Positions 1 to 8,352 of a DNA stretch of 39,647 bases are shown here, in pieces. Position 1 is the first letter of the stretch. Each line of letters begins with the position of its first letter. The notes beneath the pieces were generated by a model. The model worked only from the letters and a program-made list of their open reading frames with translations. It was not told the DNA's origin and made no database searches. This DNA comes from Bryobacterales bacterium (GTDB taxonomy: Bacteria > Acidobacteriota > Terriglobia > Bryobacterales > Bryobacteraceae), in contig PMUP01000069.1 in the NCBI GenBank assembly GCA_003166865.1, positions 1 to 39,647 of the forward strand. Direction: 5' to 3'. A program made the position numbers and the translations under genes.

Positions 1-198
1 GCCGCAACGTACGAGATTGGCGGCGAACAGTACATTGCCATCGCGGCTGGAGGGAGCCGGGACGGCTCAACGGAAGCTAGAGGCGATCTGGTCTGGAGTT
101 TCAAGCTCGGGGGACGGTTGAATCCGCTCAACGGGCCACCTCCTCCCAAGACAATCGCGGGTCCGGGAGGCGTTCGCATAAATGGCGAGCCGCAATAA
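1..198 (+). CDS. PQQ-dependent dehydrogenase, C-terminal fragment (cut by window edge)
   Basis: The open frame enters from the left edge and stops with TAA at 196-198, giving 65 residues. The segment reads TYEIGGEQYIAIAAGG and then GDLVWSFKLGG, which is the last blade of a quinoprotein alcohol dehydrogenase propeller; the ending TAGSSLLVYALKQ of the dehydrogenase at 1312-2943 is its counterpart. A proline-rich tail (PLNGPPPP) follows the last strand, so no cytochrome c domain is fused at this end. The gene is convergent with the next one, with 28 bases between stop codons. The missing N-terminal part means metal type and substrate cannot be judged. Confidence 0.75.
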   Translation, partial: AATYEIGGEQYIAIAAGGSRDGSTEARGDLVWSFKLGGRLNPLNGPPPPKTIAGPGGVRINGEPQ

Positions 199-226
199 AG
201 CGGAACTCGCGAGATTTGCTGGTCAC

Positions 227-1255
227 CTACTTCTTGCGGGCGAAGTACCGATCGCCTTCCACCCAGTGCTGGATCATCGCGGTGACCGCGCCGTTTGCAT
301 CCTTGACGAAATCCACACCGGTTCCCTCCATGGTGAAGCTGGTTTCCGAGTGCGCGACGAGCGGGATCTTCCCACCTCCGCCCGTATTGATCGTAAAACT
401 GCTCCCGTCCAAGGAGACTACTATGTCGGCAGGCGATGCGGGTGATCCGTACGCGCCGGCGTACTGAGCCAGGGCCTCGCGAGGAACGCGAAACTCCTCC
501 CCGCTCTTGCCGACCAGGTGTGGCGCATCGCGCTCGTTTTCACAGACGTACTCAATCAGTTCCCCATCCGGCATCAGATCGAGCTCGATAGGAAGCGTCC
601 ACGATCTGGTGTACGCCTTGGGATCGTCGAGTGTCACCTGGAGGTCGATATGGCCAACATCGCGGCGGCGGAAGCGTTCCGTGACGCGCAATGCTTCCGT
701 GTGGGGATGCCCGCCCAGATCGAGCGTGGTCCGGTCATTATAGCCAGCGGTTGTGACTACCAAGGTATCTCCGTCCCAGTGTCCGATCGAGTAGCCCATC
801 CAGGTCGGGTTGGGATCTTCGGGCAGGGCACGGCCATCGGTAAAAATCTGGCGATAAATGACCTCATATTCGTAAAGGACCACGACCAGGTTGGATGTTT
901 GAACGATCTTCATCGGGAAAGCGAGTCCCGAAATGCCGGCCTTCGGGCCTGGCGGGAGACAAGCGATTCCGTCTGAGTCCTTGCGATAATCATCCGCACG
1001 CTGTTTGTACAGCGCCGCGGCCCAGGGCCGTATCTCTTCCGGTTTGAGGTCCGAGGTGACGTAGGTCAGATAACTTGATTGCTTTACCCGCCAGACTCCG
1101 GACAAGTCCGGCTTGCCGTCCGCGGATCGCGGGGCGGCGGCCGAGAGGTCGGGCTTACCGTCGGGTGCTTGGGGCAATCCCGGGGTTCGGTGATTCGGCC
1201 ACTGCGCTGTGAGAGAAACGCTCATCGCGCACAGGATCATCGCGACCTTATGCAT
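227..1255 (-). CDS. Secreted protein of the acidobacterial 'DGKPDLSGVW' family, function unknown
   Basis: A 342-residue protein with a short signal peptide (MHKVAMILCAMSVSLTAQ). The motif DGKPDLS occurs twice near residues 30-55, the second time as DGKPDLSGVW, the hallmark of a large family of exported proteins in Acidobacteria and some Proteobacteria. Further family motifs are visible: a KIVQT segment, DGR followed by PTWMGYSIGHWDGDTLVV, a GHPHTEAL-RVTERFRR stretch, and DDPKAYTRSW. No catalytic function is established for this family, and I do not assign one. It lies beside PQQ dehydrogenases, which could mean it shares a periplasmic oxidation programme, but that is only context. The gene runs convergent to the partial dehydrogenase at the window start and in the same direction as the dehydrogenase upstream. 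Confidence 0.8.
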   Translation of the reverse strand: MHKVAMILCAMSVSLTAQWPNHRTPGLPQAPDGKPDLSAAAPRSADGKPDLSGVWRVKQSSYLTYVTSDLKPEEIRPWAAALYKQRADDYRKDSDGIACLPPGPKAGISGLAFPMKIVQTSNLVVVLYEYEVIYRQIFTDGRALPEDPNPTWMGYSIGHWDGDTLVVTTAGYNDRTTLDLGGHPHTEALRVTERFRRRDVGHIDLQVTLDDPKAYTRSWTLPIELDLMPDGELIEYVCENERDAPHLVGKSGEEFRVPREALAQYAGAYGSPASPADIVVSLDGSSFTINTGGGGKIPLVAHSETSFTMEGTGVDFVKDANGAVTAMIQHWVEGDRYFARKK

Positions 1256-1311
1256 CTGTCCTCCCTCTCGTCTCGTCCATCAAATTATCCCACGGGCCGC
1301 CGCAGTTACGC

Positions 1312-2943
1312 TCACTGTTTCAGCGCGTACACCAGCAACGAACTACCGGCGGTCACCGAGATATACTGCCTCCCGTTGACCGCATAAGAGATCGGGCCTG
1401 AGGCCACACCGCCGCCTACGTTGGCCTTCCACAGTAACTCGCCGTTGCGCCCATCCAGCGCATAGAAGTATCCCTCGCGCCCGCCCGAAAACAACAGATC
1501 AGAGGCCGTGGTCAGGACGCCGGCATCAGTAACATCCAGCATCTTGAACTCCCACTTCTGCTCGCCGGTCTTGGGATCGATGGCGCGAATCGCGCCGTAG
1601 CCTTCTTCCTCTTTACGCTGATTGACGGCCGCGCCTTGCAGCCCCACCACCGATCTGGGCGACGTCCCCACATAGCGCCTCCCCTCCGTGTAATCGGTGG
1701 GAACCTTCACGAATACCGACGAATATTTGTCCCACGATGGAATGTAGAACAACCCGGTCCGCGGGCTGTAGGATGGCGAATACCAGTTGGTGGCGCCCTG
1801 TACGCCGGGGTAGACTTGCTGGCCTTCCGCGGTCGGCTCCATTCCCTTCACCTTCATCGGCCGGCCGGATTCGTCCAGACCCTTGGCCCAATTTACGGTG
1901 CTGAACGGCTTGCCGGTTAAAAACTTCCCGGTGGTGCGATCCAGGACGTAGTAGAACCCGTTGCGATTGGCCCACAGCATCACTTTGCGCGACTGGCCCT
2001 GCCACTCCATATCCGCCAGGACGGGAACCTGCACTGAATCGTAATCGAGAGTGTCGTGCGGAGTGAACTGGAAATACCATTTCAGCTTTCCAGTATCCGG
2101 GTCCAGCGCTACCACGCAATCGCTGTAAAGGTTGTCGCCATCGCGTTCGTCTCCGTTCCAATCCGGGCCCGGATTCCCAATCCCCCAGTACGTCAGATTC
2201 AGCGCCGGATCGTACGACCCGGTCACCCACACCGACGCGCCGCCGTGCTGCCAGGAATCGCCCTTCCAGGTCTCGTTGCCGGGCTCGCCCTTGCCGGGGA
2301 TGGTGTAGAAACGCCAGGCTTCCTTGCCGGTTTTCACGTCGTATGCGGCGATGAAGCCTCGAATCCCGTACTCGCCTCCCGCAGTCCCCACAATCACTTT
2401 GTCCTTGATCACCAGCGGGGCGTGGGTAAGCGCATAGCCCCCTGCGGCTTTCGCGACGGTCACGTTCCAGATCGGCTTCCCGCTCTTGGCGTCCAACGCA
2501 ACCAGGTGCGCATCGATGGTGCCCATGAAAAGCGTGTCGCCCAGAATCGCCAGCCCGCGATTTACCTGCCCGCAGCAGGGACGCGCTGCCCGCTCCGGCA
2601 CGTAAGCATACGTCCAGAAAACGCGCCCTGTCACGGCATCCAACGCAACCACGTTATTCGGCGCCTGCACGGTGTACAGGATGCCATCCACCACCAGCGG
2701 CGTGGCCTCGAATTTCTCGAGCGACCGCGCCTGGAACATCCACTGCAATTCGAGGTTCTTTACGTTTTCGGGCGTGATTTGATTCAGCGTGCTGTAGCGC
2801 TGGCTCATGGTTGAGCCGGAGTAGGTGAGCCAGTTTTGCGGCTCGTTGCCGGCCGCCAGAATCCGGTCGAAGGATACTTGGCCCCACGCGGCCAAGTTCA
2901 TACCCGCAGCCAGCCAAAAGATTAAAAGTGCGCGTCGCTTCAT
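1312..2943 (-). CDS. PQQ-dependent alcohol dehydrogenase with lanthanide-type Asp-x-Asp site
   Basis: A 543-residue periplasmic quinoprotein with a signal peptide ending near AAWGQ. It should oxidise alcohols or aldehydes and pass electrons to a c-type cytochrome. The methanol/ethanol dehydrogenase hallmarks are visible: the adjacent cysteines C123-C124 (RPCCGQ), metal-ligand Glu191 (GGEYGIRGF), Trp239 that stacks on PQQ, Asn258 (GIGNPGPDW), catalytic Asp300 and Arg327 (WANRNGF). Asp302 follows Asp300 as D-Y-D; in XoxF, ExaF and PedH this extra Asp coordinates a lanthanide, whereas calcium enzymes have Ala or Ser there. There is no fused haem domain. The start codon lies three bases after the stop of the cytochrome gene upstream, so the two are almost certainly cotranscribed and functionally paired. 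The substrate is not predictable from sequence. Confidence 0.92.
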   Translation of the reverse strand: MKRRALLIFWLAAGMNLAAWGQVSFDRILAAGNEPQNWLTYSGSTMSQRYSTLNQITPENVKNLELQWMFQARSLEKFEATPLVVDGILYTVQAPNNVVALDAVTGRVFWTYAYVPERAARPCCGQVNRGLAILGDTLFMGTIDAHLVALDAKSGKPIWNVTVAKAAGGYALTHAPLVIKDKVIVGTAGGEYGIRGFIAAYDVKTGKEAWRFYTIPGKGEPGNETWKGDSWQHGGASVWVTGSYDPALNLTYWGIGNPGPDWNGDERDGDNLYSDCVVALDPDTGKLKWYFQFTPHDTLDYDSVQVPVLADMEWQGQSRKVMLWANRNGFYYVLDRTTGKFLTGKPFSTVNWAKGLDESGRPMKVKGMEPTAEGQQVYPGVQGATNWYSPSYSPRTGLFYIPSWDKYSSVFVKVPTDYTEGRRYVGTSPRSVVGLQGAAVNQRKEEEGYGAIRAIDPKTGEQKWEFKMLDVTDAGVLTTASDLLFSGGREGYFYALDGRNGELLWKANVGGGVASGPISYAVNGRQYISVTAGSSLLVYALKQ

Positions 2944-2946
2944 GAC

Positions 2947-3711
2947 CTAGAACCCTTTCAACGAAGCCAGGTAGGTGATCACATCGTCTCTTTCCGCTTT
3001 ACTCAGCTTGTCCCGGTAGGATGGCATCGGCGATTCACTCAAGAATCCAGCCGTGCGGAGATCCGTCCGTTGGAGCGACAGCAGCCGCTCCTTGGTATCC
3101 AGGATCTGTATCGAGAACGAGTCCTCGTTCAGCAGCCGTCCCGTGATGGTTTCGCCGCTCTTGGTCGTCACGCGATAGTAGCGATTTTGTGCCAGCACTT
3201 CCGCGTTCGGATCCAGGATCGAAAGTTCGATCTCGGCCACGCGCCGTAACGCTCCGATGTCGCTTAAATCCGGTCCAACTCGCGATCCAACTCCATAGAT
3301 GCGATGGCAGCCCGTGCATCCGCCGTTGCCTTCGAAGATGGCCTTGCCCCGCGCCGCGTCTCCATTGGGCAACGCGGTCCGGCCGCTCGAGGCAACCGAG
3401 CGCAGATACGCCAGAATGGTTCCGGCCTGAAAATCGCTGAAGTTGTTCGGCGGCATGGCCGTTCCCGGAATGCCGTCTTGAATGATCCGAATCACCCCGT
3501 CTTCAGTGGACGCCCGGCGGAACTTGCCGTGCCCCAAATCCACTCCGTCCACCAGTGTGCCTTCCGGGCCATGGCAGGAGACGCAGTTGGTGCGGAACAG
3601 CTTTCCGCCATCCTCAATGTCCGCGGGGCCGTAGCTGTGTTGAGCAGCCAGCGGGATCACCATCCACGCCGCCGCCGCTCCAAGGGCGAATAGCAACCGC
3701 ACTCTAGACAT
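2947..3711 (-). CDS. Exported dihaem cytochrome c, partner of the PQQ dehydrogenase
   Basis: A 254-residue protein with a signal peptide (to about AAQ24) and two haem-binding motifs: CVSCH at residues 43-47 and CTGCH at 132-136. Likely axial methionines are Met86 (TAMPPNN) and Met229 (SPMPSYRD). Between the second haem site and the C-terminal ligand sits a stretch with VGPDLSDIG, then SILDPNAEV and a TKSGETITGRLL-type strand, the pattern of the putative haem-binding domain found in many planctomycete and acidobacterial cytochromes. It is the first gene of the pair, three bases before the dehydrogenase, so it probably accepts electrons from the reduced PQQ. Nothing in the sequence says which terminal oxidase it feeds. 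Confidence 0.88.
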   Translation of the reverse strand: MSRVRLLFALGAAAAWMVIPLAAQHSYGPADIEDGGKLFRTNCVSCHGPEGTLVDGVDLGHGKFRRASTEDGVIRIIQDGIPGTAMPPNNFSDFQAGTILAYLRSVASSGRTALPNGDAARGKAIFEGNGGCTGCHRIYGVGSRVGPDLSDIGALRRVAEIELSILDPNAEVLAQNRYYRVTTKSGETITGRLLNEDSFSIQILDTKERLLSLQRTDLRTAGFLSESPMPSYRDKLSKAERDDVITYLASLKGF

Positions 3712-3783
3712 AAAATATCCTGGCTTATGAATTGCCGGGGGTCATCATATCAAATAAACCCGTTCGAGCATATCAGACAGGTA

Positions 3784-4401
3784 TCACTGGAGGTCCGGAG
3801 TTTGCAGCAAAGGATTATGCCAGGCGCGCAGCCGGACGTGGGTTCGCGATTTGATCCGCCAACCTGCGGCGGTTTTGAGGTACACGTCTTCGTAGCCCCC
3901 GTCACGTTGTAGGGAGCCGGGCCCGGTCATTCCGAGCATCAACAAGTAGACCCGGCCGGTAGCGCCTTCCCTCGCCGGCGTGATCACGTGATTGACCATG
4001 ACGTGGCTCCATCCGTTCCACGCGACCGGACCATCGCCGGGGGTCGCCGTGGGTCCCTTGGCGGGCCTTTTGCAGCCGAACGATCCACCGCCAACCACTT
4101 CCGCCAGTTGCTCGCGGCCCTTCGCGAGAACCACGCCGCCTTTCGCGAAGCCGTTCGGAGTTATTTTGTCGATGAAGACGCCGTCGGGCGTGTACAAGTC
4201 CGCGTAGTCGTAACCGTTGTTGGAACACGTATCGATCGCTTGGCCATAACGATTGACCACCTGCCCAATCTCCGCGTAGTCCAGAGCCGTCAGAGTCGCC
4301 GTCTTTGCCGCTGCGTCGGCGCGCTTCTGTTGCGACAGCATCAGCACTGCAACCACCAGGCCGAGGCTAAGAGCCGCGACCGCCGTCTTCCACTTGAACA
4401 T
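3784..4401 (-). CDS. Exported SnoaL/NTF2-like protein
   Basis: A 205-residue protein starting with an uncleaved-looking or Sec-type hydrophobic segment (residues 7-21), then a SnoaL-like fold: the start EIGQVVNRYGQAIDT, YADLYTPDGVF and a C-terminal YEDVYLKTAAGWRIKSR are typical of this family, which contains both enzymes and non-catalytic binding proteins. The ATG at 4401 is preferred because an AAGGAGAT ribosome site lies just upstream; the frame stays open beyond this to 4698 but that would run into the divergent HEAT-repeat gene. Substrate and role are unknown. A good -10 hexamer (TAGAAT on the minus strand, plus positions 4449-4454) lies 48 bases upstream. Confidence 0.75.
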   Translation of the reverse strand: MFKWKTAVAALSLGLVVAVLMLSQQKRADAAAKTATLTALDYAEIGQVVNRYGQAIDTCSNNGYDYADLYTPDGVFIDKITPNGFAKGGVVLAKGREQLAEVVGGGSFGCKRPAKGPTATPGDGPVAWNGWSHVMVNHVITPAREGATGRVYLLMLGMTGPGSLQRDGGYEDVYLKTAAGWRIKSRTHVRLRAWHNPLLQTPDLQ

Positions 4402-4448
4402 ACCGATCTCCTTTTGCCGTGGGGCTCGATGTCGTCCACGCACGGCAC

Positions 4449-4477
4449 ATTCTATCCCACTCGCGTAAGCGTATACT
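4449..4477. promoter_or_regulatory. Divergent promoter region
   Basis: Two -10 hexamers point in opposite directions in the 89-base gap between the SnoaL-like gene and the HEAT-repeat gene: TATACT at 4472-4477 for the plus-strand gene and TAGAAT (minus strand) at 4449-4454 for the minus-strand gene. No convincing -35 element was seen for either. The plus-strand gene has a GAGGAG ribosome site before its ATG at 4491. Confidence 0.4.
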
Positions 4478-4490
4478 CTGAGGAGAACCG

Positions 4491-5399
4491 ATGCGACAGC
4501 TACTATTAATCTCACTTCTCTGGCCCGCCATCGCGATGTGCCAGACCGCCCAGGCCCCTGCAACACCACCGACGCCGGCGGCCCGCGATAAGCAATGCCA
4601 GGACATTTTAGACAAGGCCCTGAAGGACAAGAACCCGGAGACGCGTAAGCAGGCAGCCATCGCGCTGAGCCTGGTGGGTTCGATCGAGCCCTACCCATCC
4701 CAATTGGAATCCTTGCTGGACGATAAGGACGTGGAAGTGCGGCTGGCGGCCATCGCGAGTCTCACGGACGTGAAGAACGATCGGACCGTTCCGGCGCTGC
4801 ACAAGGCCCTGAACGACGACGTTCCAGAGGTCAGCTTCGCTGCCGCGCGATCGTTGTTTGCGCTGAACGATCCGGACGGCAAGAATGCCCTGCTTTCAAT
4901 CGTCAGCGGCGAGTCCAAGGCAGATTCCGGTTACTTTGCCAAGCAGAAGCGCGACGCTTTGCGCATGATGCACATGCCGAAAACCATGTTTCTGTTCGCG
5001 GTGCGAACCGGAGCTAGTATCGCGCCGGTGCCGGGACTCGGTGCGGGTGTGTCTTCCATGCAGGCCCTGCTGTCCGATCCAGCGGTGTCAGGCCGCGCGG
5101 CCGCCGTGCTGCTGCTTGAAAAGGACAAGGACGCTCAAACGTTGAGCGCGCAGAAAGATGCGCTGCAGGCCAAGGAGTGGTCGGTAAGGGCCGCCGGCGT
5201 TCATGCTTTGGTGCTGCGAGACGATCCTGCGTTCCAGAGCGACATCGTGCCGCTGCTCGATGACAAGAACGACGCGGTGAAGCTGCGCGCCGCGGCCGGA
5301 TACTTGCGTCTGGAGACCATCAAGAACACGCCCAAGCCGGAAGCGAAGCCGGCGCGAAAGCGGCCCGTGAAGAAGGCGCCACCGAAGCCGCAGGCGTAG
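4491..5399 (+). CDS. Exported HEAT-repeat protein
   Basis: A 302-residue protein with a signal peptide (MRQLLLISLLWPAIAMCQ) and alpha-helical repeats of the HEAT/PBS-lyase type: NPETRKQAAIALSLVG, DVEVRLAAIASLTDV, VPEVSFAAARSLFAL and NDAVKLRAAAGYLRL mark successive units at about residues 48-65, 80-97, 111-127 and 260-276. Such repeats make protein-protein contact surfaces and have no activity of their own. The C-terminus is a Lys/Pro/Ala-rich tail (roughly the last 25 residues). The start is supported by a GAGGAG ribosome site. The partner is unknown; the next gene is convergent, so there is no operon context. Confidence 0.8.
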   Translation: MRQLLLISLLWPAIAMCQTAQAPATPPTPAARDKQCQDILDKALKDKNPETRKQAAIALSLVGSIEPYPSQLESLLDDKDVEVRLAAIASLTDVKNDRTVPALHKALNDDVPEVSFAAARSLFALNDPDGKNALLSIVSGESKADSGYFAKQKRDALRMMHMPKTMFLFAVRTGASIAPVPGLGAGVSSMQALLSDPAVSGRAAAVLLLEKDKDAQTLSAQKDALQAKEWSVRAAGVHALVLRDDPAFQSDIVPLLDDKNDAVKLRAAAGYLRLETIKNTPKPEAKPARKRPVKKAPPKPQA

Positions 5400-5411
5400 T
5401 CAAGAACTGGA

Positions 5412-6653
5412 TCAGCGCAAAATAGGCGCGAGAACGGAGAATTGGCCGTCGATGCCGGAGGGCACGGTTAGACCCAAAATGTGCGCGATCAGCGGGTAGA
5501 TGTGGATATTTTGAAACTCTTCCACGGTCAGGCCGGCTTTCAGATCGGGACCCGCGGCGAAGAAGATGCCGCGCATTTCGGGCATCCGGGCAACGTCGTA
5601 ACCATGCATGCCTTTGGGTTGAGTCTGTCCGGGCCTCGAAGCCAGGTGCAAGACCACGGGTTCGGTCGCGAGCGCTACCAGGTCGCCAATTCGCTGATTG
5701 TCTGAGTAGTGCAGCCGCTCCGGAATCTGGCTGCGGCGGTAGACCTCGATGCGCGGATCTCTGCCGTGAAGTTCGGCGTAGAGCCGATCGATTCTCTTGG
5801 GATCGCTCGAGTAAAACTTGAAGTCGGTGCTGTTCGGCGTCGTCTCCACGCCATTCAGATCGGCCAATTTCGAGATGTCGACGTCCCCTGTGACCGCCGC
5901 CATGCCGTGGTCGGAGACCACGAAGATGTCGAGGGGAACGCCCAGAGCCCGCACTTCACCGAACAGCTTGCCGAGCACAGCGTCCACCGCTCTCACCGCA
6001 TCACGTGTTTGCGGCGAATCCGGGCCGAAGGTGTGGCCTTCATGATCGACATCGGAAAAATATAGCGTGATGAAGTGCGGCCGCTCCGGTTTCGGCAGCT
6101 TCAGCCATTCGATAACTTGCGCGACGCGCCGCTCATTCGGAATTTTTGCGTCATATTTGTAGAAATACGTTGGGCGCGTATGTTGAATGTCTGCGTCGCT
6201 GCCCGGCCAGAAGAATGACGCCGCGCGCATCCCTTGTTGTTCCGCCAGAACCCAGAGGGGAGTTCCACCCCACCAACTGCCGTCGGTAGTTGCTGCGGAG
6301 TTGCTGATTTTGAATTCGGCTTGCCGCGCCGGATCCCAAAACGAGTTATCGACGATGCCGTGATGAGCGGGATATAAACCGGTAACGATGGTGTAGTGAT
6401 TCGGGAAAGTAGTGGTGGGGAACGACGGGATCAGGGCCTTCGCCGTGACGCCGCCATGCCCCAAGGCCAGCAGATTGGTGGCGTGATCACGCTCGGCGTA
6501 GTCATAGCGGAATCCGTCGAGAGAAATCAGCAAGACATACGGTTTATCCTGCTGCGCGGGCGCGTTCGGAGGATGTGCGGGCTGGCCGAGGCAGATCCCT
6601 AAGAAGAGAAATAGGACGAACAGGCGCCTAGTGTTTATCTTCGAATTGCGCAT
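5412..6653 (-). CDS. Exported type I phosphodiesterase / nucleotide pyrophosphatase family enzyme
   Basis: A protein of about 413 residues with a signal peptide and the alkaline-phosphatase-superfamily fold of ectonucleotide pyrophosphatase/phosphodiesterases. Metal ligand Asp46 (LISLDGF) and nucleophile Thr82 in FPTTTFPNHY correspond to the NPP active site; the remaining zinc ligands fall in FSDVDHEGH, VVSDHGM and GMHGYD. It probably hydrolyses phosphodiester or pyrophosphate bonds of nucleotides or lipids in the periplasm. I place the start at ATG 6653 because it gives a compact signal peptide (MRNSKINTRRLFVLFLFLGI); ATG 6668 and TTG 6674 are alternatives with no better ribosome site. The gene overlaps the end of the amidohydrolase gene upstream by 26 bases, which suggests translational coupling. 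Confidence 0.88.
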   Translation of the reverse strand: MRNSKINTRRLFVLFLFLGICLGQPAHPPNAPAQQDKPYVLLISLDGFRYDYAERDHATNLLALGHGGVTAKALIPSFPTTTFPNHYTIVTGLYPAHHGIVDNSFWDPARQAEFKISNSAATTDGSWWGGTPLWVLAEQQGMRAASFFWPGSDADIQHTRPTYFYKYDAKIPNERRVAQVIEWLKLPKPERPHFITLYFSDVDHEGHTFGPDSPQTRDAVRAVDAVLGKLFGEVRALGVPLDIFVVSDHGMAAVTGDVDISKLADLNGVETTPNSTDFKFYSSDPKRIDRLYAELHGRDPRIEVYRRSQIPERLHYSDNQRIGDLVALATEPVVLHLASRPGQTQPKGMHGYDVARMPEMRGIFFAAGPDLKAGLTVEEFQNIHIYPLIAHILGLTVPSGIDGQFSVLAPILR

Positions 6654-8250
6654 AGGGTCCCGATGCATAAACAATCTTACCGCCCACCATGGTCAGCAGC
6701 GATTCGATCCCGCCGATCTGTTCCTCAGGCACGGTCATGTAGTCCTTCGTCAGCACCGCGAGATCAGCGAGCTTCCCGGGTTCGAGCGAACCGCGCTCGG
6801 CGTCATCATGCGAAAACCAGGCGCTACCTAAAGTGTAAAGCCGCAGTGCTTCGCCGCGTGCGATGTTGCCTTCCGCAAACTGTTGCAAGGCGGTAAATGG
6901 ATTGTACGATGCCACGCGATGAGCGTCAGTGCCCGCGCCCACCACGACCCCGATCTCTTTGGCAGTCTCGACGGGCGGCACGCTTCGCCCGGGCTGCGCG
7001 GTCCAGCCGACGCCCAGCGCCTGCATGCGCCGCAGGTTCTGGGGCGAGGCGTCATTCAAGTGCGCGATGGACCATCGCAGGTTCGCGATCGGAACTTCTT
7101 TATTCACGCGCTCGAAGATGTCCAACAAAAGGCCGGCGGAGTCGTCCCGCGGCCAGTGCATGGTGAGCGACATGCCACGCTCGGCGGCCCAGCGCGCGAT
7201 CTCGTAGTACTTTTCGCGCTCGGCTTCAGTGGGCTTGTTGTTGTTATTCATGGCCCAAGTGATCCGTTCGCCGATGCCGTTGAAGCGCAGCATGGCGTCG
7301 CCGAAGCCCATCGGCAATAACTGCGTCAAGTCCTTCAATTCCTCAAATTCCTTGCCGGGCGTGATGCCGCACAAGCTGTAAGCGACGCGCACGGTAAGCT
7401 CGCCTCCACGCCAAACCTTGAACAGCGCCTGATACGATTCCGGCGTCATATTGTTTCCGCCCGGATCGACGACGCCGGTGAGGCCCAGGCGATTGAGCTC
7501 GCGGAAAAACTTCTTCGTTCCTTCCACCTCTTGTTCGGGAGTGGGCACGGGCAGCCGGTCGAACAAGGCGATAATGGCGTTCTGCGCTCCGCTGATTCCG
7601 CCTGTGAGCTTACCGTCCGAATCGCGTTCCAACTTGCCGCCCGCAGGGAGATCGGCGTCGTTCGCGATATGCAGCTTCTCGAGCGCCTTCGGCGTCATGA
7701 CCGCCCAGCCGTAGCCCAACTGCACGTACACCGGATTTTCCGGCGCGGCCGCCACCAATTCGGCCTCCGTTGGCCGGCGGTTTTCCCGGAACTGCTGCAC
7801 GTTCCAGCCGCCCGCCACGATCAGCCAGGCGCCCGGCGGCATGCTGTGCGATGCCGCGCGAATGCGATCCAGAGCTTCGGCCAGCGAACGCGCGCCGATC
7901 CAATTCACTTCCGTGCTGAAGCTCAGCGCGGCGCGAATCGCGTGCATATGGGAATCGATCAGGCCCGGGATCACCGTGCGGCCTTCGAGATCGATCAGCC
8001 GCCCTTGTTTTCCCGCCAGTTTCCCCAGGTCACTATTGCGCAAAGCAGTGGACGGGCCAGTGGCGACGATGCGGCCATCGCGGATCGCCACGGCTTCGGC
8101 CGTAGAGAACTTGGGATCGACCGTGAGGATTTTGCCGTTGAGCAATACCGTGGTGATGTTCTCAGCCTGCAACAAGCCTGCTGCCAGGAGCGCAGGTAGC
8201 AGTACTATGGGGCGCAAGGACAAATTATACAAGGTCAGCCTACCAATCAC
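6628..8250 (-). CDS. Exported YtcJ-like amidohydrolase
   Basis: A metal-dependent amidohydrolase of the YtcJ type, about 540 residues, with an N-terminal hydrophobic export segment (LRPIVLLPALLAAGLL). The order is classical: a small beta-domain (VLLNGKILTVDP, AVAIRDGRIVATG), the metal site in PGLIDSHMHAI, later metal/catalytic histidines in SLTMHWPRDD and SIAHLND, and the catalytic Asp in GAGTDAHR. The C-terminal beta-strands (GSLEPGKLADLAVL) close the barrel. These enzymes hydrolyse C-N bonds of amides or related compounds; the substrate cannot be read from the sequence. GTG 8250 is chosen because GGAGGTCG lies upstream on the minus strand; TTG 8277 is also open. The next gene downstream overlaps its 3' end. 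Confidence 0.87.
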   Translation of the reverse strand: MIGRLTLYNLSLRPIVLLPALLAAGLLQAENITTVLLNGKILTVDPKFSTAEAVAIRDGRIVATGPSTALRNSDLGKLAGKQGRLIDLEGRTVIPGLIDSHMHAIRAALSFSTEVNWIGARSLAEALDRIRAASHSMPPGAWLIVAGGWNVQQFRENRRPTEAELVAAAPENPVYVQLGYGWAVMTPKALEKLHIANDADLPAGGKLERDSDGKLTGGISGAQNAIIALFDRLPVPTPEQEVEGTKKFFRELNRLGLTGVVDPGGNNMTPESYQALFKVWRGGELTVRVAYSLCGITPGKEFEELKDLTQLLPMGFGDAMLRFNGIGERITWAMNNNNKPTEAEREKYYEIARWAAERGMSLTMHWPRDDSAGLLLDIFERVNKEVPIANLRWSIAHLNDASPQNLRRMQALGVGWTAQPGRSVPPVETAKEIGVVVGAGTDAHRVASYNPFTALQQFAEGNIARGEALRLYTLGSAWFSHDDAERGSLEPGKLADLAVLTKDYMTVPEEQIGGIESLLTMVGGKIVYASGPYAQFEDKH

Positions 8251-8352
8251 TTTATTGAACGACCTCCATAAAGACAATTGATGGGATCAGCTATTGCGAA
8301 GCGAGGTCCGCTCATTGAAAATGGAGGGTCGGCTTCATGCAAAGAGAGATCA

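Noticed and set aside
3784-4698. Longer form of the SnoaL-like gene starting at 4698
   Set aside because: It would overlap the divergent HEAT-repeat gene, and the ATG at 4401 has a good ribosome site and a hydrophobic N-terminus.
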